From Lytechinus pictus (Eukaryota > Echinodermata > Echinoidea > Temnopleuroida > Toxopneustidae): a DNA stretch of 64,000 nucleotides. The stretch spans positions 8,348,501 through 8,412,500 of the forward strand of contig NC_087258.1 in NCBI RefSeq assembly GCF_037042905.1. The letters run 5' to 3'. Position numbers and translations under genes: made by a program. A model generated the notes under the pieces. That model saw nothing but the letters and a program-made list of their open reading frames with translations, made no database searches and was not told the origin of the DNA. The stretch's first letter is position 1, and each line of letters starts with the position of its first letter. Below, in pieces: positions 1 through 11,049 of the stretch.

Positions 1-880
1 CATATTATATCAAATACGCGCATGCATGCAGGACTCGTACAATTTTGCAATGTACAGGAGGCCTAGCAATGGGGTAAAGTGTAGAATGTTTACAGTGTAT
101 TATTGACTTGCAAACATTTCAATATTTCGGAGAGTAAACAAATTACAATGCGTGTTTTACGCAACATAAAACAATTTGACTTTGATTTTCTGGAAAGTCT
201 AAACTTGATTCACTTTGGCTGAATACTATGCAGATCGGCAAACCGGCTGAAATATTCTGTTGATATAATTATGGCCGGCGTTTGTTTCCTATAATGATTG
301 GACCAATATTATGTGAACAAATCAAGGATAGAATAATAAGAAGGAGATGAATAAGGAGGAGGAGAAGAGAAGAAAAAAGGGCGGGAAGACTGAGGATTAT
401 TACTAACACTGAGTGTATAAAACCAATTGATTACAATATCATGAAAGAGATTCATATCAAATGCAAACTTAATAAACTTATCATATAAAAACGGTTGCCA
501 AATTGTGAGTACTAAAACCAAACATAATTAATATTATTTGAATATTGCAAAACTGAAAATACTTGGAATAAGATGTTACAAATTGTCAGCTGTTGAGTGA
601 TCATCCTTGTCTTGAAATTGTGTTAATTAATTGTGTATGTGTTAACTTTATGGCAAAGATTTCCAAACACTATAGTTTTTATAGTTTCTCCCCGGGAGTT
701 TCTCATAAGCATCTTACGTGAAGATAGGCCTACCGAAGATTGTTGATGGGATGGGAATATCTTTGATGGGGGAGCTCGTGGAGAACGTAAAAAAAAAACA
801 CACACACACAAACACGACGGTGGATGGTGAAGTTTCCATGCCAGGGGAGGGGGAGAGGTCACTGCCTTTATTCCGAGTTC
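1..880. other. Intergenic, no gene recognised
   Basis: I see no supported coding region here. The short open frames lack family motifs. A purine-rich run (GGAGGAGGAGAAGAGAAG-like) lies near 345-380 and a short (CA)n run near 797-812. If the transporter at 3.2-4.5 kb continues to lower coordinates, its last exons would lie here or beyond the window edge, but I could not identify them. Confidence 0.5.
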
Positions 881-892
881 CTACCCAGCTAT

Positions 893-1095
893 GTCCTAGT
901 CTGCTATGCAGACTCTGAATGGCTCGTGAGGTGGGATCTGCTGGTTTGCGAAGCAAACCAGCCTGAAAGGGCGAGCGAAGCGAGCCTTTTCAGATCTGCA
1001 GCCTCAGTAGACCTAGTCTGCTATGCAGACTCGTTGAATCAGCTGTGATACACACACTGCAGATGTGGGTCTACATTTGTAGACTAGCTATGTCC
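893..1095. repeat. Cluster of short hairpins with TAGTCTGC motif
   Basis: The 19-base palindrome TAGTCTGCTATGCAGACTC occurs twice (about 896-915 and 1015-1032). Between the copies are hairpins GGTTTGCGAAGCAAACC and GCGAGCGAAGCGAGC. TAGTCTGC is also the terminus of the 166-bp insertion at 48453-48618, so this may be the wreck of a related element. No target duplication was found. Confidence 0.4.
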
Positions 1096-1614
1096 AGTGC
1101 ACATGATACACGAAGGCCTTCACCACTGTGACTATGTGGACGTATCATGACCAGGGTGGAGTTCGGATACATATTGCAGCTCCATGATATTACATTAATG
1201 GAGCTATATTGCATTCGCCTCTCGAACCAGTCGACGGACTTTTGCTATATCGTGACCAGGTAAAAGAGAATTATCAACAACCACTAGGACGTATTGTAGT
1301 GCATACAAAGGTAAAGAAAAGAACAGAAGGGTATTTTTTTTTTGGGGGGGCACAATATAGCTTCTGGAAAATCACGCTCCATCCCCCATGATCCATTAAC
1401 AAAAAAATAACCTCTACTACTCTACACTGTTCGTAGCTCTTGGATTGTATTTGTAGCCCCAGTTTGTAGCGTTCTTTTCTGTTGTTGTCGTTTTATTTGC
1501 TACTAATTTATGTCGCCAAAATATAAATTCATCAAAATCCCATGGTCTATAAGTCTGCGAAGTTTATTGTGAGGCATACATGTGGCTTGACCCAGGCTAG
1601 CATATACACATTTA

Positions 1615-2200
1615 TACCCTTTTTACACAGGATTTTCTTAACCCCGGACTATCGCTAACCCCGTACTATCCCTAACCCCGTACTATTTTTTTTCCTTTTC
1701 ACACATGCCAAATTGTTATCGCTAACCCCGGATAAGGAATGCTTGCTTTTCACACACGAAACTCGCTAACCCCGGACTAGTGGTTTTTGTCGATCATTCG
1801 TAGTACAAGTACTTCACTCGTACCTTTTTACACACGCTAAAATTTCCTTAACCCCGTACTATAGGTGGGGCTAAATTGCCATTTAGCCCCACCTATAGTA
1901 CGGGGTTAAGCTTAGCCCACTTTCGTTTTACACTAGCGATCTTAACCCCGTACTATCGCTCTTAGCACCGCAATTGCTGGGATAACCCTGCTTTTTTGCA
2001 GGGCCAAATAATCCCGTACTAAAGGTGGGGTTAGCCCACTTTGCAAAAATGCTGTGTAAAAAGAAAGTGGGCTAAGCTTAACCCCGTACTATAGGTGGGG
2101 CTAAATGGCAATTTAGCCGTACTATAGGTGGGGCTAAATGGCAATTTAGCCCCACCTATAGTACGGGGTTAAGGAAATTTTAGCGTGTGTAAAAAGGGTA
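1615..2200. mobile_element. PIF/Harbinger-like MITE with nested palindromes
   Basis: This 586-bp element has terminal inverted repeats beginning TACCCTTTTTACAC at the left and ending GTGTAAAAAGGGTA at the right, extending about 38 bp to a CTTAACCCCG block. It is flanked by the trinucleotide TTA on both sides (1612-1614 and 2201-2203). A 3-bp TWA duplication is typical of PIF/Harbinger elements. Inside, the motif CCCCGTACTATAGGTGGGG recurs in both orientations around GCAATTTAGCC, giving several nested hairpins and an internal repeat of the terminus near 1822-1870. There is no transposase, so it is non-autonomous. The superfamily call rests only on the TSD and termini. Confidence 0.7.
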
Positions 2201-2554
2201 TTACAGACCAAAGACGGAATGGACACTCACGAAATCGACACCTGTTCGACAGTATGAGATTCCCCAATGTTATGCACACAGCTACACCTTTCACACAGGT
2301 GGTAAGCTCCGCCTACTTTCGTGCATACATCGCAAGGTGGCGCTATATAATATCGATCTAAATTGGAAACGGAATCATGAATCAACCGCCGCGAAGTGCA
2401 TTTTTCTCTTCAAACATTGCCTCAGATTTTCAGTTTTTAAAAACACTTCCCGAATATGTTATGATCCCAAACTTTCACATGGGTATTTTTGAGCTGTTAG
2501 TCAAATGTTCATACCATTTTCAAAGAGCAATATGATTTTTTTTTTTATTGCTCA

Positions 2555-3095
2555 CAAAGTGAAATAATCCCTTTAAGCGGCTTGCAATGTTTACTCATGT
2601 AATCAAGTCGAAGCGCGCTATCACTTTCGTAAAAACGCGTCCCATCTACGAAGTGTAGGGTCTACACTTTGTTGCTTACCACGCCGAGAAATCACGAAAA
2701 GTCAGTTTTGCACATACGTGACATGTGGCTTTGCGCTCTTTACCCAACAGTTTATCAAGATTTTTAAAATTGCAAGAGCTTGCTAGTAGGACTAATCATG
2801 ACGTCACACACCAAATGATATCCAACCGACATGATCGACTAGCCCACAATGTTTGTGTGCAACAAAGTAAAAAACTCTCACCCTAGACTTTCCTGTATTC
2901 ATGTCAATTTAGTTATTAGGCTTACATGATGATTCGTATTTTGCTGGTAGCATTTCACCAAACTGTTAAGTCACATTAACCCAATACTTTGTAGATGGGG
3001 GGGGGTCATTTTTTTACGAATGTAGTACGCAAAACGTGATAGCGCACCGCGATTACGTTAGTAAACGTTGCAAGCCAGCTTGGGTTTATTCATTA
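2555..3095. mobile_element. Foldback/MITE-like inverted repeat
   Basis: The left arm, starting near AAGCGGCTTGCAATGTTTAC (about 2575) and running through a GCGCTATCAC block and CCCATCTACGAAGTG, is matched in reverse complement by the right arm. The right arm runs from about 2985 to 3085 and ends GTAAACGTTGCAAGCCAGCTT. Arms are about 100 bp and imperfect, with about 330 bp of loop. No clear target duplication was seen. It lies 3' of the transporter exons and shows no coding potential. Confidence 0.5.
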
Positions 3096-3232
3096 TCATT
3101 ACAGTTAGCAGGTGTTGTTGTACGTTCGGATCAAACTCATGATTGGAGGGGCGAGCAGTGGTGCACTGGCAATGATCAGCCCCTCCATACATTAGTCTGA
3201 TGAGAACGTACCAGCTCCACTGCTTTTCTCAC

Positions 3233-3744
3233 CTCCGAGGTAGCCACCAAGTACAGCCCCATCCCGAAACAAAATTTGTCCACTGCCAACGCGACGTCAA
3301 ACTTCTCAGGAGACGCCCTGTCCCTCATGTAAAGTATTTCCAACGCCGCCCTCCCTCCAATAGACATCGCGGAAAAGCATGACGTCATTATCATGGCGAC
3401 GCAGTTGACGAAATACACATCGCATAGGAGAGAAACGATGCTCACCAATGTGGCGAAGATATATACATCAGTTGGATGAAAGATGTTTTTGGTTAAGATC
3501 CCGACAGCAGCTCTGCTGATGATATTTCCAATCGATGCTATGAATGTCAGGATGATAGTGTAACGGATAGAAAGACCCCTTTCCAAAGCATGAGGTACAA
3601 TAAAGGAATGCCAACAGGCATACACCATAGAGAACGAAATATTAACAACATGTGCTGCGTTGAAATAAGGATCTACGAAGAAGTCCGATTGGCGGAGAAT
3701 TGTGGTAATCCTACGACAGACGCCATCTTGCGTAGTGTTGATTC
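3233..3744 (-). CDS. SLC16-like monocarboxylate transporter, internal exon (TM7-TM10)
   Basis: This minus-strand exon of 512 bp encodes about 170 residues of a major-facilitator transporter of the monocarboxylate (MCT/SLC16) type, which carries lactate, pyruvate or related acids with protons across the plasma membrane. The acceptor at 3745-3746 follows a strong pyrimidine tract and TAAAAG. The donor at 3231-3232 reads GAG|GTGAGA. Hydrophobic segments match the C-terminal half of the fold: one beginning at FFVDPYFNAAHVVNISFS, one containing TFIASIGNIISRAAVGIL, one around VSIVSLLCDVYFVNCVAM, and a last one ending FCFGMGLYLV. The family's GPP-x-AG motif would be expected at the start of the next exon, which I did not find. 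The exon starts in phase 1 and ends in phase 0, and its start phase fits the donor at 4126. Open frame beyond the donor to 3176 is probably intron. Substrate is unknown. Confidence 0.75.
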
Positions 3745-4126
3745 CTTTTACAGGAGAATTAATGAGAAAGAAGAGAATCAGTGTTAGTATCTAGAATTGT
3801 GTTATTACTTGATTTGGACAGAGTGAAATTACTCGCCATAACACTTAAACTGTGTGAAAACGGATTTGATATTTTATTTCCGAAATGGAGAGATTAATCG
3901 TAAGGCATACCATTTGTTAGCTTTCTGATAGAATTGTCAATGCGTGGAAACTAGCAAACCCGAATCAAGTTCGTGTTTTACTTGTGACAGTTGGTGGAAA
4001 TCTGATCACACGATTTTGAATCGAAGATATTATGTAACGATTATTTCTTAGATATACATAAAAGGCCTCAATATTTTATTTTTAAATGAGTAATTTATAT
4101 CCCTACATTATGTTCCACGAACTCAC
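3745..4126 (-). other. Intron between the two transporter exons
   Basis: This is a 382-bp minus-strand intron. Its donor, read on the minus strand, is CAG|GTGAGT (4121-4129 on the plus strand), a textbook match. Its acceptor is a C/T-rich tract followed by TAAAAG at 3745-3750. The donor leaves one base of a codon and the acceptor supplies two, so the reading frame is preserved. Confidence 0.75.
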
Positions 4127-4498
4127 CTGATTGGTCTCTGGCCATCCCCTGTCTATTGGTTTTATTTTCACATCCTTCCGGGCACACTTCCTCGCTATCG
4201 GGTATGGCTAAATAATTGCTATGTTTTGTCTACGTCTAAATTAATTTTAGCAGCACAGGGAATGATGTGTGCCATCAGGGCACCGAGAATGAGCAGTCCG
4301 CCTCTCCAACCGTAAGTTCCACGTAGGAATTCAGCTATGAGGGGAAATAAACCCATTCCTACCCCGTAGCCAGTGACACCGAGGCCGTACAACACGTTGT
4401 AATTATCTTTGGCCACCAGATGCAACGCCATGATGCAATTTAACATTTGAATGCAGATGCCAAGACCTAATGAAGATGAGTTGAAAGAAATGTACACA
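4127..4498 (-). pseudogene. SLC16-like monocarboxylate transporter, exon (TM4-TM6) with 1-bp frameshift
   Basis: This minus-strand exon encodes a characteristic MCT block: a glycine-rich helix (LGLGICIQMLNCIMALHL), then GLGVTGYGVGMGLFPLIAEF, then YGWRGGLLILGALMAHIIP, the family's YGWRG-x-LILG signature. After residues NLDVDKT the frame hits TAG at 4219-4221. One frame over, the sequence stays open for about 30 codons (beginning HSNYLAIPDSEEVCPEG) to the donor at 4126, and only that frame joins in phase with the exon at 3744. The simplest reading is a single-base gain in a run of four A near 4222-4226, either a real disabling mutation or a base-calling or assembly error. The acceptor is tentatively at 4499-4500 (AATAAG). 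Exons for TM1-TM3 were not found. The gene family is well supported; whether it is a pseudogene is open. Confidence 0.7.
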
Positions 4499-4629
4499 CT
4501 TATTTAGCTTCGACTAAAAGCATCAAATGAGCATTATTGCTGATTATCCTGGAACACCATACACAGGCTGGTACTTATAAGCTCACATAATGTTGAATTG
4601 ACACCGGGGGGGGGGGGTTAATCATCAAT

Positions 4630-4897
4630 ATTTTTTGTTCGACAAGTTGTAAGATTTGACAACTTTCCTTCATTTTGATTGGCTGAGAAGAACTTTTATT
4701 CTGGTCACTGCAGGATAAAAATAATAGAACTTGTCGGATAAAACGTCCGACAAGTTCTTCCATGAAACGCTCCACTGGGGAGCAGTTCACGGAAAGGCTT
4801 ATCGGACGTTTCATCCGACATTTCCCTAAGTTACAATGCTTCTCAGCCAATCAAAACCAACGAAAGTTGTTCGATCTAACATCTTGGCGGACAAAAT
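4630..4897. mobile_element. MITE with ~60-bp imperfect TIRs
   Basis: The left arm (TTTTTTGTTCGACAAG through TTTTGATTGGCTGAGAAG, ending near 4690) pairs with the right arm (CTTCTCAGCCAATCAAAACC from about 4841 to GGCGGACAAAA near 4896). A second hairpin of CTTGTCGGA and TCCGACAAG sits in the middle (about 4731-4757). The copy lies upstream of the transporter exon, in what would be an intron. AT-rich flanks hide any target duplication. No coding potential. Confidence 0.6.
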
Positions 4898-4994
4898 ATA
4901 ATAAAGTAATGAAACGTTTCCAAGATGACACGGTAAGAATCACGCGCACAAAGTTGGTCTCTGTAGTAGTTTTGACTAGTTGGAGACTCTCCAG

Positions 4995-5107
4995 CAGTGG
5001 CGGACCGTGACCCGGAGGAGACAAAGCATTGGAGGGGCACATCATTGTTCACAAACAATACAGTGCCCCTCCAATCATTGTCTCCTCCGGGTCACGGTCC
5101 ACCACTG
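4995..5107. mobile_element. 113-bp hAT-type MITE with perfect 8-bp TSD
   Basis: The element is almost entirely a hairpin: about 50-bp terminal inverted repeats beginning CAGTGGCGGACCGTGACCC and closing on a short loop near 5045-5060. It is flanked by the exact 8-bp duplication CTCTCCAG at 4987-4994 and 5108-5115. An 8-bp TSD with CAGTGGCG-type ends is characteristic of hAT elements. The sharp ends and perfect TSD indicate a fairly young insertion. It has no transposase and must have been moved in trans. Confidence 0.85.
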
Positions 5108-5115
5108 CTCTCCAG

Positions 5116-7446
5116 TGCATTCCAGTGACATCGACGGTATTCTATTTTATCTATTTATTCATTAAAAAATATTTATACAGGATAAAAAGATGAGTTGAAT
5201 TGCTTTTTTACTTCAATGTCCTAATTAAACAAGATTAAAAAACATATCAAGTTACAATATCATGATGCAAACTACATATGAATATTTAAAACAGCAGTAT
5301 CCACACTCTGATGACAAAGTGAAAATTCAACACTGTAGAAACCTAAACAGCGACGGCACCTTGATTCAAGTTAAAATTTCATTTAGAAAAAAAAGAGCTC
5401 TCCAAAAGGGCAGCCACTCCACAAGCACCTAAAGCGCCAAAGCAGCTACCCATCCTCCAGAGTGTATGACAGTAGATATTTATACACAAAGTTTGCAGGT
5501 CTATCAATTACTTAGCTACTAAAATATGACAATGAAATACTGTAAATAATTATATTAAGACACTAATAAAAGTGAAATTCAGTTCAAATTAGTTAAGTGA
5601 CCACGGGAAGACAATCTGCTACCACCAGCCCCACCTTTCGCAAGCAACCGAGAATTCATAACTCGGACCAGTCCCTGCCCCACATATCGCAGATGTGGGA
5701 GAGAAAAGACACAATATTTAACAACGTCATTCATTTCACGGTAGGTCGAACAAGAACCATTCACCACAACAATCATTCGGAAAAAACCTATGAAACATAA
5801 TGCGGCGAAATGCAGTCAAGCCAAACATCATGAAAATCAGTAAGTTCGATCATCAAAGAAAATGTCATGCACGACATTTTACAACACACGTACTCTGAAA
5901 CAGAGCTCACATACCAAAATCATACTTATCAGGAAATTAAAACATCCACTACATCGCAGAAAGAAAGAAAACAGAGCGAAATGAAGATAAAAAAAGGATG
6001 TACAGATAAAAAAGAGAAAAAAAACAGAAGATAATAAAAACTTACTACAAAATAAAGAAAGACGAAAAAAGATGGAAATCAAGAAAGGATACAAGAAATG
6101 AGACAAAGAAAGAGTAAAGATAAAAAAGATAGAAATAAAGAAGAGGGTAGTAATGAAGAAAAATAAGAAACAGAGTGAAAGAAAGAGGAGTAGAAAGAGA
6201 AAATAAGAAAGTGAGAAAGAAAAAAAAGAGAACAACCGTGAAAAAACTTATTGATTATCATTTCTAATGCCAACACGAAAACTAATCGAGATGTAAAAAT
6301 GAGAGACATCATTAACTTCGACAACTCCATTGAAAAAATAATGTTTTGATCTGTCTGCATTTTGTGGGCTATTGCTGTAACCTTGCATCAAAATGAAAAG
6401 AAATTCTAATAACCTGTTATCAAGACATCTGATTGCGATTCAGAAATATTCTGTAATCTTGAAATAGGTGTTAAAAATCTTCGTCCTTAAAAATGATTTG
6501 AGTAACGATTACAAAGTTGCTTTAATGGGAAAATACACAAATATATTTTAATCATGATCATAATCAAAATCTTAAGTTTGATTTACAGACATTCGTGGAA
6601 ATATAAATATATTAAAAGGATAGCCAGTTGCTGTATATATGAGTCGATGAAATGACACTTATTTACGTACAGTCTTACAAATCACACCTGAATTGTTATC
6701 CCTACATCGTGATCCGATGTGCTGCTCTTAAAACTGAGGCGATGTCAGGATATTTTGAAAGCCTGGTGCATGGTGGTTGTGGTGATGGGGGGGGGGGGAG
6801 GGCGATGACCCAGAAGAGTGTGTTCTTAATATAGAAAAATATGAGTATTGCATGGTGGTATTGAAAAGTCAAAGAAGGAAACCCTTATCTTATCTTCCTT
6901 TTCTCACCTGTCCTTTCCCCCACTCTTTTCCCACTCCTTAGAAAATGGGGGGGGGGTGTTGGTAGCAGTCCGGCCCCTCTGTGAATGATCATCTCTAAGA
7001 TTAGTACAACGGTTGCTTTTATCCTAACATTTAAAATACATACACAACCGTTAATCGTTCATGTACACAGCGCCTATTTGAACAAGCATTTCTTTTAAAA
7101 GAGGGGGGGTTGGGGGGAGGGGTACGTTAAATAGCATTTTTGTAATAGCTAAGGTTGCAATCATTAGGAAAACTCTTTCTGAGTCCTTTTTTGAAGGGGG
7201 GGTGGTGGTTGGCATCAGTTGCATGAACGAAACTCCTGTCATTTTATCATGTTATAAACTGAGAATAATACATGCTCTTTGATTCCAATCAAGAACATTA
7301 ATCAATCTTTAAAAAACCCAGACGTGTGCACAAAGTAACTCATGTTTCGCTGATAAGCCTATACTCAACGTATATATTATGTTTATTCAGTTTCAATTGT
7401 CACTCAGATTTTTGAATGATTCTCGCTGGGGGCAAACATTTCTTAT
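5116..7446. other. Intergenic, low-complexity, no gene recognised
   Basis: This stretch shows no convincing exon. Notable content is a polypurine GAAA/GATAAA-rich tract at about 5945-6235, whose long open frame on the minus strand is a composition artefact, and short G-runs near 6785-6800, 6948-6957 and 7100-7125. Upstream exons of the minus-strand transporter could be here but none is recognisable. Confidence 0.5.
5945..6235. repeat. Polypurine GAAA-rich low-complexity tract
   Basis: About 290 bp are almost entirely purine on the plus strand, with GAAAGAAAA, AAGAAAGA and GATAAAAAAGA words repeated without a fixed period. The complementary strand reads as Phe/Leu/Ser-rich open frames, which is expected from composition and not evidence of a protein. 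Confidence 0.8.
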
Positions 7447-7454
7447 CAATGAGC

Positions 7455-9497
7455 CAGGGGCGGCGGTACGTGATTTCGTTGGGGGGGCAAAGCCAAAAAA
7501 GGCCACTATGTCAAAATTGACATTTTGGTGCACAAGGATATTTTCACCATGACATTATCATTTCTGTGAAGAAGCTGTGTGTTTTGTAGTAATTAAGTTG
7601 AGCAAAGTTTTTTTAGGTGATTTTTTATTGATAAGATACTGTAAATATTTCCGCGAGCGAGCGGTTTGGAAAAACTTTCAAAGCTGAAGTTGTAAAATCC
7701 GCTTTTTGTTTGGTCAGTTATGGCGCTGATTACTGATAAAAGGGCATCCTTGTAAGATTTTATGAGCGAGAATCAGGAGCTTAAACTTTTGAACATTCCA
7801 TGTCATAAGCCATTAAAAGTAAACATTCCGAGCAGTTTTTGTAATCATGAAAAAGATGTGTATATATCTAAAGAATTAACGCAAGATGAAATTGTTATTA
7901 CACTGACCAGAAAAGGAACATGTGAAAGACTGCACTTAAGCCCCTTTCACAATTGACGTACGACCATTGCGACCTTTTGGTCGCGCGACAGGCTGCAACA
8001 GGCATCAATCGCTAGTCATCTCATAAGATCGCACAGAGGCTTTCACAGTTGCAACAGCTGTCGTACAACAAAAGCAACCAGTAAACCCCTTGCACGGATA
8101 AGTCCCATTGTGTTCGTGCGAGTGGTCGTGCGATCACATGCGAGTGTTGCACGAGGGATTGCGAGTGGTTTCATATCAGTCTCAATAGCTGCACGACTGA
8201 TTGCATAGTCGTGAGCGTCGATGTGAGACAATGCGATTGCTCGTACGTTTGAATGAAACCAATGCGAGTGTTCGTGTAATTGATGTGGGGTATAGACCAA
8301 TTCGATCTCAGAGCAATGTAAAGCCCCTTTCACAATTGACGTACGACCATTTTCAACCTTTTGGTCGTGCGACAGGCTGCAACAGGGATCAATCGCTAGT
8401 CATCTCATAAGGTCGCACAGAGGCTTTCACAAATGCAACAGCTGTCGTACAACAAAAACAACCAGTAAACCCCGTTGCATGAGTAAGTCGCATATGCTCT
8501 TATTGTGCTCGTGCGATCACCTGCGAGTGTTGAACGAGGGATTGTGAGTGGAACGGTCACATATATGCGAATGCAACGGTAGTGCAATGATGTAAGCCGT
8601 TGCGATCGGTATTGCAGCAGTCTTATGGCCTATGTATTATCGCACCCAGTCGCAAGACTGGTCTCTGTACATGTAGGTCGCTAGCACATGTGCAAGTGTT
8701 GTACGACCTCCAGTCGACTAAATGCGACTACTAATATTGTGCCACCTCTCGCATCAAGCCGTACAACATTGAACAACACTCACATGATGATCTCCAGAAC
8801 GATGGTACGATCTGATGCGAGTGAATCGATCGTATTTGATCGCGTTTGGATTTTGAAATCTTCAAAGTTCAGATGCGACCAGTCACAATCACCTCGAGTT
8901 CATGCGATCGTCTACAACGACTGCGAGTGCTCGCAAGACACCAAGAGATCGATCGTGCAACAACATAAAAAAATTGTTGCAGGCGGTCGTAAACAGGTCG
9001 TACGTCAATTGTGAAAGGGGCTTTTAATTAGTGACTCACGAATAGGAGAAATATCTCACCAATCGAATAATACAAGGGCAAAGCACGAGCTGAAAATTTG
9101 TGATATTCGAACCTGAAAACTGGACAATTTAAGCACATTTTGTAACCATGAACAGTATGAGTACCTTAATAAACAATAATTGATGCAAGCGCGAAACACC
9201 TGCCAAAAGAGTGTGATATTCCAACCTGAAAACTGGACATTTTATGCATTTTTGTAACCATGAACAGGACGAGTATACCTTACTAAACAATAATTGATGC
9301 GAGCACAAAGCGCCAACCGAAAAATCTGTGATTTTCTAACCTAAAATGTATTATGTTTTACTTCAAAAAGGGTAGTTCTTTTTTTAAAAAGGGCACATTT
9401 GATTTTGAGTTAAGGGCATTTTTTATTTTGAAAAAAGGGCATTCCCCCAAGGGAATAGGGGGGCAAGTGCCCCTGCCCCCGGTTCCCGCCGCCCCTG
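7455..9497. mobile_element. hAT-like non-autonomous element, host of a nested insertion
   Basis: The left end CAGGGGCGGCGGTACG and right end (reverse complement CAGGGGCGGCGGGAACC) form terminal inverted repeats followed by G-rich blocks. Subterminal units contain GCGAGCGAGCGG and AAAGCACGAGCTGAAAATTTG, like the other hAT-like elements here. Repeated ~120-bp units with GTAACCATGAACAG lie at about 9060-9340. The flanks show only a partial match (AATGA), so the 8-bp duplication is decayed. It is interrupted by the TTAA foldback at 7940-9021. No transposase is visible. Confidence 0.6.
7940..9021. mobile_element. CpG-rich TTAA-flanked foldback element, copy A (partial plus complete unit)
   Basis: The termini are GCCCCTTTCACAATTGACGT at the left and its reverse complement at the right, with TTAA immediately before the left end (7936-7939) and close to the right end (9024-9027). 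A second left terminus starts at about 8323, so a truncated unit (7940-8320) precedes a complete one (8323-9021). The body is rich in TGCGA, TCGCA and GTCGTACGA words and highly self-complementary. TTAA targets point to piggyBac or Kolobok mobilisation; I cannot choose between them. Open frames here are incidental. Confidence 0.65.
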
Positions 9498-9505
9498 AAT
9501 GAAAC

Positions 9506-9890
9506 GGTACATGATCATGTCATGCTTCTGTAATTTGATCGACTATGATCATGACTATTCGCGTATAACGAGTCTCCTGATTTTTAATGTACACGTCGTG
9601 GATTGTTTTCGCAATTACATCAATTCCGATTGTAATGGTTCGGTCAAAAATAGCATTGAGAACTGCTACGAACGCCATACGATCGATTTTGAGACTATTT
9701 CGTATGTTTTTCTCAAGAACGCCATACAAAACCAGCGTTCGCAGACCGTTCGTATGTTCGAAGCTTGGTCGCTGGTCATGTCGAAGATTTTTTTAAAACG
9801 TCGTACGAAACCCTCTCACACGAACGTCGTTTGAACATCGCAAGAACTACGCAATATTCTATAGGGACGAGAGAAAATTCTAGAAGCCTA
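9506..9890. other. CpG-rich stretch between repeats, unassigned
   Basis: The sequence is dense in CGTACG, TTCGTATG and CGAACG words resembling, but not clearly aligned with, the neighbouring foldback family. It may be a diverged member or ancestral flank. The open frames in it show no protein family motif. Confidence 0.35.
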
Positions 9891-9896
9891 ATTAAA

Positions 9897-10556
9897 GCCC
9901 CTTTCACAATTGATGTACGACCACTTGCCACCTTTTGGTCGTGCGACAGGCTGCAACAGGCATCAATTGCCAGTCATCTCATAATATCGCACAGAGGCTT
10001 TCACAGTTGCAACAGCTGTCGTACAACAAAAACAACCAGTAAAACCCGTTGCACGAGTAAGTCGCTTATGATCCTATTGTGCTCGTGCGATCACATGCGA
10101 GTGCTGCACGAGGGATTGCGAGGGGAACGGTCGCACACAACGGTAGTGCAATGTTGTAAGCCGTTGCGATCGGTCTTGCAACAGTGTTATGGCCCATCAT
10201 ATTATCGCACCCAGTCAAGTGTTGTACGACCTCCAGTCGAGTAAATGCGACTACTTAGTTGTGCCACCTCTCGCACCAAGTCGTGCAACGTTGAACAACA
10301 CTCCCACGATGATCGCCCGACCGATGGTACGACCCCGGATACGAGCTGATGCGAGTGAATCGGTCGTATTTGATCGCGTTCGGATTTTGAACATGTTCAA
10401 AGTTCAGATGTGACCAGTCACGACCACCTCGAGTTCGTGCGACCGTCTACAACGACTGCGAGTGATCGCAAGTCACCAAGAGATCGATCGTGCAACAGCA
10501 GGAAAAAACTGTTGCAGGCGGTCGTACACTGGTCGGATGTCAATTGTGAAAGGGGC
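9897..10556. mobile_element. CpG-rich TTAA-flanked foldback element, copy B
   Basis: This is a complete 660-bp copy in the same orientation as copy A. It begins GCCCCTTTCACAATTGATGT and ends CAATTGTGAAAGGGGC. TTAA lies just before the left end (9892-9895). The right end joins copy C directly without a TTAA. Confidence 0.7.
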
Positions 10557-11027
10557 TGTACGGTCGCATACATGCGAATGCAACGGTAGTGGAATGTTGT
10601 AAGCCGTAATTTCGATCGGTCTTGCAACAGTCTTATATTATCTCACCCAGTCGCAAGACTGGTCTCTGTAGGTATCTAGCGCATGTGCAAGTGTTGTACA
10701 ACCTCCAGTCGACTAAATGCGACTATACGTAGTTGTGTCACCTCTCGCACCAAGTCGTACAACGTTGAACAACACTCACACGATGATCGCCCGACCGATG
10801 GTACGACCTGATGCGAGTAAATCAATCGTATTTGATCGCGTTTGGATTTTGAACATGTTCAAATTCAGATGCGACCAGTCACGACCACCTCCGACCACCT
10901 CAAATTCGTGCGTTCGTCTACAACCACTGCGAGTGCTCGCAAGACACCAAGAGATCGATCGTGCAACAACAAGAAAAAACTGTTGCAGGTGGTCGTAAAC
11001 AGGTCGTACGTCAATTGTGATAGGGGC
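10557..11027. mobile_element. CpG-rich foldback element, copy C (left-truncated)
   Basis: This copy lacks the left terminus. It starts inside the family sequence (CGGTCGCATACATGCGAATG) and ends CAATTGTGATAGGGGC, followed at once by TTAA (11028-11031). It is in the same orientation as copy B, so B and C look like an unequal-exchange or nested product. Confidence 0.65.
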
Positions 11028-11049
11028 TTAAGGTGTGCGGTGGCCTTAA

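Noticed and set aside
3176..3232. Extension of the transporter exon to a stop at 3176
   Set aside because: A strong GAG|GTGAGA donor ends the exon at 3233, the residues beyond are not transporter-like, and the expected GPP motif is absent there.
5879..6360. Minus-strand open frames rich in Phe, Leu and Ser resembling membrane proteins
   Set aside because: They come from a polypurine low-complexity tract on the opposite strand; no defined helices with conserved motifs or splice sites.
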